A DNA stretch of 64,000 nt. Source: Burkholderiaceae bacterium. Lineage in GTDB: Bacteria > Pseudomonadota > Gammaproteobacteria > Burkholderiales > Burkholderiaceae_C. The position numbers were made by a program, and so were the translations under genes. The stretch is taken from positions 186,001 through 250,000 of the forward strand of contig JACKLN010000004.1 of NCBI GenBank assembly GCA_024235855.1. Reading direction: 5' to 3'. The notes beneath the pieces are model-generated. The model was not told the DNA's origin, did not search any database, and saw only the letters and a list, made by a program, of their open reading frames with translations. Position 1 is the stretch's first letter, and the number at the start of each line of letters is the position of its first letter. This document shows positions 48,923 to 56,339 of the stretch, piece after piece.

Positions 48923-49473
48923 CCCTGCCGCGGCGTCCCCGGGGCGGCGGCCAGGCCAACAAGCGCCCGCAAGCGGCGCGTTCATCCTCCATGCGGTGGA
49001 GGCCAGGCGCGTGACCCGGTTGACGGCACGATGACGCCGCGCGACATTGCCCACGTCCCCCGCCCGCACACGGGCCGGGCCAATGCCAACCCACCACCAC
49101 AGGAGGACGCCATGCACACGATGACCATGCTGTTGCTGACGGGCCGCCTGTCGGCCTTCGCATCACCCGCCAACGGCCACGCCCGGGACCTGCCGCACTG
49201 CGGCCCCCGCCGCGGCTGCGACGTGCGGCGCTGATGCCGACCGGCCCGGCATCCGCCGAGGCCAGACCACCCGTCCGCTGAACCCGCGCCGCGCCCTCAA
49301 GGGCCTGGCGCCGCCGCCCCCGCGCGTCGCGTGAGCGCGCCTGCGCGCCCGGTCACCGGGCGCGGGCACGACACAGGCGCCGCGCGGCGCCGGCAGCCCG
49401 AGTTGCGTGCCCTGCCCGGCCGCGGGCAAGGCAGCAACGTCCCCGTCGACACCCGCAAGAGGAGAACTGCACC
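48923..49473 (+). other. Mostly gene-free region with one possible small ORF
   Basis: The 551 bp between the rpiR-type gene and the gene at 49474 contain one short candidate ORF (49112-49234). Otherwise the sequence is GC-rich with short local repeats (for example GCGCGTC and CGCCGC runs) and shows no clear promoter, tRNA or stable-RNA structure. A Shine-Dalgarno GAGGAGA precedes the gene at 49474. Confidence 0.4.
49112..49234 (+). CDS. Possible small protein, 40 aa
   Basis: An ATG at 49112 follows a near-perfect AGGAGG (49101-49106) with 5-nt spacing, the strongest ribosome site in this area. The product begins MHTMTMLLLTGRLSAFASPA, a short hydrophobic N-terminus with a possible Sec cleavage after FASPA, and ends with two Cys (PHCGPRRGCDVRR). 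No family is recognised. It may be a leader or small secreted peptide, or a chance ORF. Confidence 0.35.
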   Translation: MHTMTMLLLTGRLSAFASPANGHARDLPHCGPRRGCDVRR

Positions 49474-49779
49474 ATGTTCCACACCCTGAAGCACCACGCC
49501 GCACGCGCGGCACTGTTCAGCGCGGCCTTTGTGGCCTCGGCGGCCCTCATGGCCGCCATCGGTGCGCTGTTCCACGGCGCGTCGTCGCGGCCGGTTCCGA
49601 GCGACGCCGCCTGGCGCCACGCGCTGGCCGCCTGCGAGGCGGCTCGCAAGGCCAGGCAGCACGGCATCTGCGTCGCCGAGCACCTGGCGCGCGCCGAGGC
49701 CCGCCGTGCCGCCACCGTGACGGCGATGGCCAAGCCACCGCCAGAGGTGCCTGCCGAGCCGCCGATGGGCCCCCGCTGA
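49474..49779 (+). CDS. Small membrane-anchored or exported hypothetical protein
   Basis: A 101-aa protein after a GAGGAGA site. The N-terminus has one hydrophobic helix (ALFSAAFVASAALMAAIGALF). The remainder is soluble, with a helix ACEAARKARQHGICVAEHLA carrying two Cys, and a proline-rich end (KPPPEVPAEPPMGPR). Function unknown. The orphan position between two unrelated genes gives no clue. Confidence 0.6.
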   Translation: MFHTLKHHAARAALFSAAFVASAALMAAIGALFHGASSRPVPSDAAWRHALAACEAARKARQHGICVAEHLARAEARRAATVTAMAKPPPEVPAEPPMGPR

Positions 49780-49876
49780 CATCGGCGCCCACCCGCAGCC
49801 CGCCGATCCGAACGCCGGATCCGCGGGCTGCCTTGTCTGGCCCGTGGCCCGTGGCCCGTGGCCAGCGGCGACGCGG

Positions 49877-50554
49877 CTACTTCTTCGCCGTCTTCTTGGC
49901 GGCCGGCGCGCGCATCGCATCGGCCATGCCGATCAGCACGCCGCTGACCATGGCCGTGTAGCTCTCGGCCAGTGCGGTGGCGGCGCGCAGGCTGGCGGCG
50001 CGGCTGTCGCGCATCGCGGTCTGCATCTGCGCCATCATGTCCTCCACCGTGCTGGCCGCCTTGGCGCCCGACAGCGTGCCGCCGGCGTTCATCTTCTCCA
50101 GCACCTGGTTCCAGGCGTCGGCCATCGGGTTGCCCGCGGCCGTGGCGCCACTGGCGCCCTTCTTCACCGTCTCGAGCAGCGTGTCCTCCATCTTCTCGAG
50201 GTCGGACAAGGCCTTCTTCAGGTGCTTCTCGCGCAGGTCGGCGCCTTGCGCGGCCAGCTTCTCGAGCGCCACGCGGTGCGCATCGACGGCCTTGAGCAGC
50301 GCCTCGTCCATGCCGGCGACGGCCTGGTCGATCATCGCCTCGGACATCGCCGGGTTCTTGGCCAGCCCGGTGTTGGCCGCCTGGGTGACGGTGCCGAGCA
50401 CGGCGCGGATGTTCTTCAGGCTCAGTTCGCGGCCCTGCAGCGCCTGCAGCGTGGCGTCGGTGACGGCCTGGCGCAACTTGGCGCTGCCGGCGGCCGAAGC
50501 CGTCTCGAACTGCGTGATCAGGGCGTCGGCATCGAAGGCGGGCTTGGTGGCCAT
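49877..50554 (-). CDS. Helical cytosolic protein with Lys-rich tail, possibly DUF6781 (phasin-like)
   Basis: The start MATKPAFDADALITQFETAS (ATG 50552-50554) gives 225 aa. It is almost wholly alpha-helical with heptad-like repeats (LREKHLKKALSDLEKMEDTL, QVLEKMNAGGTL) and a conserved-looking GRELSLKNIRAVLGTVTQAA. It ends with a histone-like APAAKKTAKK tail. I believe related proteins are filed as DUF6781, but I cannot confirm it. Helical proteins with a basic AAKK tail in Burkholderiales are often granule- or nucleoid-associated. Divergent from serC. Confidence 0.7.
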   Translation of the reverse strand: MATKPAFDADALITQFETASAAGSAKLRQAVTDATLQALQGRELSLKNIRAVLGTVTQAANTGLAKNPAMSEAMIDQAVAGMDEALLKAVDAHRVALEKLAAQGADLREKHLKKALSDLEKMEDTLLETVKKGASGATAAGNPMADAWNQVLEKMNAGGTLSGAKAASTVEDMMAQMQTAMRDSRAASLRAATALAESYTAMVSGVLIGMADAMRAPAAKKTAKK

Positions 50555-50692
50555 GGCGGGGCTCCGGTGGAAGGGTGGCGCCGATGCTAGGAGGGTCGGC
50601 GCCGGAAATCCAGCCGACCACAGCCTGAACGGCCGGAACGGGCTGGAACGTGCCCCGCCATAATCCCGCGCAGTACTTACGGAGCCCTGTCG

Positions 50693-51775
50693 ATGTCCCG
50701 CGTCTTCAATTTCAGCGCCGGCCCCGCCGCCTTGCCCGAAACGGTGCTGCGCCAATGCGCGGCCGAGATGCTGGACTGGCACGGCAGCGGCATGTCGGTG
50801 ATGGAGATGAGCCACCGCGGGCCGCAGTTCATCGCCATCGCGCAGGAGGCCGAGGCACTGCTGCGCGAACTGCTGGCGGTGCCGGCGAACTACAAGGTGC
50901 TGTTCATGCAGGGCGGCGCCATCGGCGAGAACGCCATCGTGCCGATGAACCTGCTGCGCGGGAAGTCGCGCATCGACTTCGTCGACACCGGCGCCTGGTC
51001 GCAGAAGAGCCTGCAGGAGGCCGGCAAATACGGCGAGGCGCACGTGGTGGCCAGCAGCGCCGCCACCGGGTACGACCGCGTGCCCCCGCGCGGCGACTGG
51101 CAGCTGGACCCCGACGCCGCCTACGTGCACATCTGCGCCAACGAGACCATCGGCGGCGTGGAGTACTTCTTCGACCCCGACGTCGGCAGCGTGCCGCTGG
51201 TGGCCGACATGTCCAGCAACCTGCTGTCGCGGCCGGTGGACGTGGCGAAGTACGGCCTGATCTACGGCGGCGCGCAGAAGAACATCGGCCCGTCGGGCCT
51301 GACCATCGTGATCGTGCGCGAGGACCTCATCGGCCAGGCACTGCCCTGCACGCCGTCGGCCTTCGACTACAAGACCGTGGCCGACGCCGAGAGCATGTAC
51401 AACACGCCGCCCACCTGGGCCATCTACGTGGCCGGGCTGGTGTTCCGCTGGATCAAGGACCGCGGCGGCCTGGCGGCCATGGAGACGCACAACCGCGCCA
51501 AGGCCGCGGTGCTGTACGACTACCTCGACGCCACCGACTTCTACCGCAGCCCGGTGCAGCGCGACTGCCGCTCGCTGATGAACGTGCCCTTCCACCTGAA
51601 GGACAAGGCGCTGGACGCTGCGTTCCTGAAGGGCGCCGAGGCCCGAGGCCTGGTGCAGCTGAAAGGCCACCGCATCGTCGGCGGCATGCGCGCGTCGATC
51701 TACAACGCCATGCCCATCGAAGGCGTGCGCGCGCTGGTCGACTGGATGCAGGCGTTCGAGCGGGAACACCGATGA
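50693..51775 (+). CDS. serC: Phosphoserine aminotransferase
   Basis: A 360-aa fold-type I aminotransferase opening MSRVFNFSAGPAALPETVLR. Blocks SVMEMSHRGPQFIAIAQEAE, FMQGGAIGENAIVPMN, VHICANETIGGVEYFFDPDV and the PLP lysine region IYGGAQKNIGPSGLTIV are all present, as is the end GLVQLKGHRIVGGMRASIYN. It makes phosphoserine from 3-phosphohydroxypyruvate and supports pyridoxine synthesis. Its stop overlaps the crotonase ATG by 4 bp, unlike the common serC-pheA-aroF order. Confidence 0.97.
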   Translation: MSRVFNFSAGPAALPETVLRQCAAEMLDWHGSGMSVMEMSHRGPQFIAIAQEAEALLRELLAVPANYKVLFMQGGAIGENAIVPMNLLRGKSRIDFVDTGAWSQKSLQEAGKYGEAHVVASSAATGYDRVPPRGDWQLDPDAAYVHICANETIGGVEYFFDPDVGSVPLVADMSSNLLSRPVDVAKYGLIYGGAQKNIGPSGLTIVIVREDLIGQALPCTPSAFDYKTVADAESMYNTPPTWAIYVAGLVFRWIKDRGGLAAMETHNRAKAAVLYDYLDATDFYRSPVQRDCRSLMNVPFHLKDKALDAAFLKGAEARGLVQLKGHRIVGGMRASIYNAMPIEGVRALVDWMQAFEREHR

Positions 51776-52545
51776 GCGGTGCGGTGCCGCGCCTGGCGAT
51801 CGACGCCGACGGCGTCGCGACGATCACGCTCGCCCGCCCCGCGCACCTGAACCGGCTGCACCGCGAGGACCTGCTGACGCTGCAGGACCACTTTGCCCGC
51901 CTGCATGCCGACGCCAGCGCCCGCGTGCTGGTGCTCACCGGCGAGGGGCGCGTGTTCTGTGCCGGCTTCCACCTGGGCCAGCTCGGTGAACCGGGCGACG
52001 CCGCCGGCAGCGACCCGCAGCTGTTCGAGCGCACGGTGGACATGCTCGAGGCCCTGCCCCTGCCCACCGTGGCGCGCCTGAACGGCAGCGTCTACGGCGG
52101 TGCCACCGACCTGGCGCTGGCCTGCGACTTCCGCATCGGCATCGACGGGATGGAACTGCGCATGCCGGCCGCCCACCTGGGCCTGCACTACTACCCCAGC
52201 GGCCTGCGCCGCTACGTCACGCGCCTGGGCCTGGGGGCGGCCAAGCGGCTGTTCCTGCTGGCCGAGACGGTGCCGGCCGAAGACCTGCTGGCCATCGGCT
52301 ACCTGGACCGTTGCGTGGACGACGCCACGCTGGACGACGCGGTGCGCCACGTGGCCGACGCGCTGGCGGCGGGCGCGCCACTGGCAGTGCGCGGCATGAA
52401 GGCATCATTGGACGAGATCGCCGGCAGCCGCGACGACCTGGCCACACTGCGTGCACGCGAGGCGCAATGCGCCGCCAGCGACGACCTGCGCGAGGGCCTG
52501 CGCGCCTTTGCCGAACGCCGGGCGCCGCGCTTCAGCGGGCGCTGA
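51772..52545 (+). CDS. Crotonase (enoyl-CoA hydratase/isomerase) family protein with changed active site
   Basis: The 257-aa protein has the crotonase fold: ADGVATITLARPAHLNRLHR, first oxyanion-hole CAGFHLGQL, second GSVYGGATDLALACDFRIGI, and LGLHYYPSGLRRYVTRLGLG. In canonical hydratases two glutamates act: one in the GGGxEL motif, here T-D-L, and one in the PEVxLG segment, here LHYYPSG. Both appear changed, so hydration is doubtful and a different CoA-thioester reaction (isomerase, hydrolase or decarboxylase) is possible. Translationally coupled to serC (4-bp overlap). Confidence 0.85.
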   Translation: MSGAVPRLAIDADGVATITLARPAHLNRLHREDLLTLQDHFARLHADASARVLVLTGEGRVFCAGFHLGQLGEPGDAAGSDPQLFERTVDMLEALPLPTVARLNGSVYGGATDLALACDFRIGIDGMELRMPAAHLGLHYYPSGLRRYVTRLGLGAAKRLFLLAETVPAEDLLAIGYLDRCVDDATLDDAVRHVADALAAGAPLAVRGMKASLDEIAGSRDDLATLRAREAQCAASDDLREGLRAFAERRAPRFSGR

Positions 52546-52574
52546 CCTTTTCAACCCCACACCAAGGAGAACCG

Positions 52575-52874
52575 ATGTCCAACGAGGGCTACCACGAGCC
52601 GATCGAGGAACTGAACGACGAGGTGCGCGACATGCACCGCGCCATCGTGTCGCTGATGGAGGAACTGGAGGCGGTGGACTGGTACAACCAGCGCGCCGCC
52701 GCCTGCAAGGACCCGGTGCTCAAGAAGATCCTCGAGCACAACCGTGACGAGGAGAAGGAACATGCTGCCATGGTGCTGGAATGGATCCGGCGCAAGGACA
52801 AGCGCTTCTCCAAGGAGCTGAAGGACTACCTCTTCACGAAGAAGGACCTGACGCACGACGCGCACGGGCACTGA
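52575..52874 (+). CDS. Encapsulated-ferritin-like (EncFtn) protein
   Basis: A 99-aa protein following an AAGGAG site. It contains SLMEELEAVDWYNQRAAACK and KILEHNRDEEKEHAAMVLEW, matching EncFtn ferroxidases. Metal-site residues of the Rhodospirillum rubrum protein appear with a -2 shift: Glu30, Trp36, Tyr37, Glu60 and His63. The protein would form a two-subunit iron site, normally inside an encapsulin shell. The tail KKDLTHDAHGH is short, His-rich and lacks a recognisable encapsulin-targeting peptide, and no encapsulin gene is in the window. It oxidises ferrous iron; its cage partner is unresolved. Confidence 0.9.
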   Translation: MSNEGYHEPIEELNDEVRDMHRAIVSLMEELEAVDWYNQRAAACKDPVLKKILEHNRDEEKEHAAMVLEWIRRKDKRFSKELKDYLFTKKDLTHDAHGH

Positions 52875-53008
52875 ACGCCAGGCAGGGCCGGTGCGGCCCA
52901 GGCCGGGCCGATGCGCGCCCGGGCCGGTCGCCCTGTCAGGCCGGATTCGCCGCGGGCTAAACTGAGCCTTTGTACAAATGCATGCCCACATGGGCCTGCG
53001 CTTTGTCG

Positions 53009-53806
53009 ATGTCACGCCGAACTATTGCCCTGTGGGCCGCTGCCGCCGTCCTGGCGCTGCTGGCCGCCGCCGTCTGGTGGTGGTCGCAACCCGAGTCTCC
53101 CGCCCCGCTGCCGGCCATCGCGCCGGCCCCGGTGCCGGTGGCCGTGCCCGAGCCGCCGGCCAGCGCGCCGGTGGCCGACGCCGCGCCGTCGGCACCCGCC
53201 GCCGACGCGGCACCGATCGCCGACGGTGACGAGGCCGTCACCGCAGCACTGATCGAGCGATTCGGCCGTGCCGTGGTGCTGCAGCTGATGCAGACCGACG
53301 GCTTCGCCGCCCGTGTGGTCGCCACGGTGGACAACCTGCCGCGGGGTCACGTGGCGCCGCGGCTGTGGCCGATCAATCCCACGGCCGGCCGCTTCAGCGT
53401 CGACGACGATGACCGCATCGCCGCGGCCAACGGCCAGCGCTACGCCGCGGCGCTGCGCCTGCTCGACGCCCTGCCGCCGGCCGAGGCGGCCGCGTTCTAC
53501 CGCCGGCTCTACCCGCAGCTGCAGGCGGCCTATGGCGCGCTGGGCTACCCGGGACAGTCGTTCCACGACCGGCTGCGCGCGGTGATCGACCACCTGCTCG
53601 AAACCCCCGCCGTGTCGCGGCCGCCGCAGGTGCAGCTGGTGGAGGTCAAGGGCGACGTGCCCTCGCAGCGCCCCTGGGTGCGCTACGAATACGTGGATCC
53701 GGCGCTGCAGCAGCTCTCCGCGGGCCAGCGCCTGCTGCTGCGCCTGGGCCCGGCACAGCAGGCGCGCGTGCTCGACTGGCTGCGTGCGCTGCGGCCGCTG
53801 CTCTGA
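53009..53806 (+). CDS. DUF3014 domain protein
   Basis: The start MSRRTIALWAAAAVLALLAA (ATG 53009) gives 265 aa: a single membrane anchor, a long Pro/Ala-rich linker (residues 28-75) and a periplasmic DUF3014 domain (VVATVDNLPRGHVAPRLWPI, FYRRLYPQLQAAYGALGYPG, RLRAVIDHLLETPAV, and the end LSAGQRLLLRLGPAQQARVL). The family has no known function. The upstream in-frame sequence adds only out-of-context residues, so the ATG at 53009 is preferred. Followed by marC after 23 bp. Confidence 0.85.
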   Translation: MSRRTIALWAAAAVLALLAAAVWWWSQPESPAPLPAIAPAPVPVAVPEPPASAPVADAAPSAPAADAAPIADGDEAVTAALIERFGRAVVLQLMQTDGFAARVVATVDNLPRGHVAPRLWPINPTAGRFSVDDDDRIAAANGQRYAAALRLLDALPPAEAAAFYRRLYPQLQAAYGALGYPGQSFHDRLRAVIDHLLETPAVSRPPQVQLVEVKGDVPSQRPWVRYEYVDPALQQLSAGQRLLLRLGPAQQARVLDWLRALRPLL

Positions 53807-53829
53807 ACGGTGGAGCGACCGTCGCCCTG

Positions 53830-54525
53830 ATGCCTCTGGACCTCCCCGCGGCCAGCGCCCTGGCGCTGGCCTTCGGCAAGAGCTTCGGCGTCGTCTTCGC
53901 CGTCCTGCTGCCGATCCTGAACCCTGCCGCCACGGCGCCCATCTTCCTGGGCCTGACCGAAGGCGCCAGTGCGCAGACCCGCGCGGCACTGGCCCTGCGC
54001 ATCGCGCGCAACATGGTGTTGCTGATGACCGGCGCCATGCTCGTGGGCTCCTACGTGCTGGACCTGTTCGGCATCTCGCTGCCCATCGTGCGCGTGGGTG
54101 GTGGGCTGATCGTCGCCGCCAACGCCTGGCGGCTGCTCAATGCCGAGCACGCCACCAGCGACAGCCGCCAGGCCCTGGCCGAAGGCTTCACGCCGGAACA
54201 CGCGCGGCGCCAGGCCTTCTACCCGCTGACCTTCCCGATCAGCTGCGGCCCGGGTTCCATCGCCGCGGCCATCACGCTGGGCGTGACGCTGGTGGACCCC
54301 TCGCCGGCCGTCGCGCTGGCGCGTTTCGGCGGCGGCTGGCTGGGGCTGGCCGCCGTGGGCGTGATCATGGCGCTGGTGTTCCGCTACGCCACGCTGCTGC
54401 TGCGCCCGCTGGGCGAGACCGGCACCCTGGTCTTCCTGCGCCTGAGCGCCTTCATCCTGCTGTGCCTGGGCGTGCAGATCGTGTGGGACGGCGTGCGCGA
54501 ACTGGTGCTGTCGCTGGGCGTGTGA
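53830..54525 (+). CDS. MarC family membrane protein
   Basis: The 231-aa, six-segment protein has the MarC/UPF0056 pattern: SFGVVFAVLLPILNPAATAP, IFLGLTEGAS, LFGISLPIVRVGGGLIVAAN, AFYPLTFPISCGPGSIAAAI and VFLRLSAFILLCLGVQIVWD. The family was once linked to multiple antibiotic resistance but has no firm transport activity. It lies between DUF3014 and a cytochrome c gene. Confidence 0.92.
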   Translation: MPLDLPAASALALAFGKSFGVVFAVLLPILNPAATAPIFLGLTEGASAQTRAALALRIARNMVLLMTGAMLVGSYVLDLFGISLPIVRVGGGLIVAANAWRLLNAEHATSDSRQALAEGFTPEHARRQAFYPLTFPISCGPGSIAAAITLGVTLVDPSPAVALARFGGGWLGLAAVGVIMALVFRYATLLLRPLGETGTLVFLRLSAFILLCLGVQIVWDGVRELVLSLGV

Positions 54526-54602
54526 GCCGACCTTGCGCCTGCGCAGGGCGGCCTGCGCGCGTCGGCGTCAGACTGAGAGTCATCACGACCATGGAGACCG
54601 AC

Positions 54603-55088
54603 ATGCAGATCCGTCCGCGGCGCCCCGGTGCCTTGCCGCTTGCCCTGCTGGTGCTGACGCTGGCGGGCTGCGCCGTCGAACTGCAGAACCCCCAGCCGCG
54701 CCGGGCCTACGAGGCCAGCCTGCAGCCCCCGGGCTCGGTGTACACCGGCTGGCGGGTGTTCCAGGAGAAGTGCGCCGGCTGCCATGGCCGCGACGCCACC
54801 GGCGGCGAAGGGCCGGACCTGGTGCTGCGCGTCGGCGAGATCGGCCAGCGCCGTTTCGTCAACCTCGTGCTGCGGCGCTACGACTGGGTGCTGCCCGGCG
54901 CCGCGGGGGTGCGCGACGAGGCCGCGTTCGAGGCCCTGGTCGACGACATCGTGCAGCGCCGTCGCGGCGCGGTGGAAATGCCGGCGTGGCAGGGCGAACC
55001 TCGCGTGGAAGCCCACATCCTGGACCTGTACGCCTACCTGTCGGCACGCGCCGACGGCACGCAGGGGCCGGGCCGGCCCACGCCCTGA
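54603..55088 (+). CDS. Monohaem cytochrome c lipoprotein
   Basis: The start at ATG 54603 is preferred because GGAG (54593-54596) sits at proper distance; an ATG at 54591 is in frame too. The 161-aa protein has a lipobox (LALLVLTLAGC) and a class I-like haem c site CAGCHGRDATGG with the likely axial Met in VEMPAW. It is a periplasmic, membrane-tethered electron carrier; the partner is unknown. A helical region IVQRRRGAVEMP precedes the C-terminal LDLYAYLSARADG helix. Confidence 0.85.
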   Translation: MQIRPRRPGALPLALLVLTLAGCAVELQNPQPRRAYEASLQPPGSVYTGWRVFQEKCAGCHGRDATGGEGPDLVLRVGEIGQRRFVNLVLRRYDWVLPGAAGVRDEAAFEALVDDIVQRRRGAVEMPAWQGEPRVEAHILDLYAYLSARADGTQGPGRPTP

Positions 55089-55149
55089 CCCGAGAGCCCC
55101 GGGGAGACTACCGATCCGGGCGGGAGAGCGGCCCGCCTACGCTCGCGCC

Positions 55150-56283
55150 ATGGACACCCCCGAACAGGCCGACTTCCGCGCCAGCATCCGCCGCTGGGTC
55201 GACACCGAGATCGCGCCCCACGTGGCCGCCTGGGACGAGGACGGCACGTTCCCCCGCGCGCTGTACCGGCGCGCGGCCGAACTCGGCCTGCTGCAGCTGG
55301 GCTACCCCGAACCCCTGGGCGGCACGCCCTGTGCATTGTCCTGGCGGCTGATCGCGGCCGAGGAGCTGGCGCGCAGCAGCGCCGGCGGCCTGCTGGCCAG
55401 CCTGTTCTCGCACAACATCGGCCTGCCGCCGGTGGTGGTGCACGGCCACCCGGCGTTGCAGCAGCGCGTGGTGCCGCCGGTGCTGGCCGGCGAGGCCATC
55501 GCCGCGCTGGCCATCACCGAACCCGGCGGCGGCAGCGACGTGGCGCGGCTGCGCACCACGGCCCGGCGCGACGGTGCGCACTGGGTCATCGACGGCGAGA
55601 AGACCTTCATCACCAGCGGCCTGCGCGCCGACTGGATCACCACCGCCGTGCGCACCGGCGGGCCGGGCGCCGGCGGGATCTCGCTGATCGTGGTGCCGGG
55701 CGATGCGCCAGGCCTCACGCGCACGCCCCTGGCCAAGATGGGCTGGTGGTGCAGCGACACGGCCACGCTGCACTTCCAGGGCGTGCGCGTCCCGGCGGAC
55801 AACCTGGTAGGCGACGAGAACGCGGGCTTCCGCATGATCATGGCCAACTTCAACGGCGAGCGCCTGTTGCTGGCCGCCGGCGCCGTGGCCTTTGCGCAGG
55901 TCTGCCTGGACGAGGCCACCGACTGGGCCCTTCAGCGGCAGACCTTCGGCCAGCCGCTGGCGGCCCACCAGGCCATCCGCCACCGGCTGATGGACATGCG
56001 CACGCAGCTCATCGCATCGCGCGCGCTGCTGCACGACGTGACGACACGCTTCGAGGCTGCGCCCACGGACCCGGCCATGATCGCCGACCTGTGCCTGCTG
56101 AAGAACCACGCCACCGCCACGATGCAGGTGTGTGCCGACCACGCGGTGCACGTGCTCGGCGGCATGGGCTACATGCGGGGCACGAAGAGCGAGCGCATCT
56201 ACCGCGAGGTCAAGGTGATGCAGATCGGCGGCGGGGCCACCGAGATCATGAAGGAGCTGGCCTGGCGGCAGCTGGCACCCTGA
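55150..56283 (+). CDS. Acyl-CoA dehydrogenase family protein
   Basis: A 377-aa protein with the three-domain ACAD fold: N-terminal helices from EQADFRASIRRWVDTEIAPH, the FAD/substrate block ALAITEPGGGSDVARL, DGEKTFITSGLRADWI, LHFQGVRVPADNLVGDENAG, QRQTFGQPLAAHQAIRHRL and the late HVLGGMGYMRGTKSERIYRE with VMQIGGGATEIM. It oxidises an acyl-CoA to the enoyl-CoA, passing electrons to ETF. The start at ATG 55150 fits. The substrate chain is not predictable; the crotonase at 51772 is not adjacent. Confidence 0.9.
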   Translation: MDTPEQADFRASIRRWVDTEIAPHVAAWDEDGTFPRALYRRAAELGLLQLGYPEPLGGTPCALSWRLIAAEELARSSAGGLLASLFSHNIGLPPVVVHGHPALQQRVVPPVLAGEAIAALAITEPGGGSDVARLRTTARRDGAHWVIDGEKTFITSGLRADWITTAVRTGGPGAGGISLIVVPGDAPGLTRTPLAKMGWWCSDTATLHFQGVRVPADNLVGDENAGFRMIMANFNGERLLLAAGAVAFAQVCLDEATDWALQRQTFGQPLAAHQAIRHRLMDMRTQLIASRALLHDVTTRFEAAPTDPAMIADLCLLKNHATATMQVCADHAVHVLGGMGYMRGTKSERIYREVKVMQIGGGATEIMKELAWRQLAP

Positions 56284-56339
56284 GCGGCCGAAAGGCCCGG
56301 CGCCTCGGGCCGTCGATGCGTCGCCCGTAGCATGCCGGC

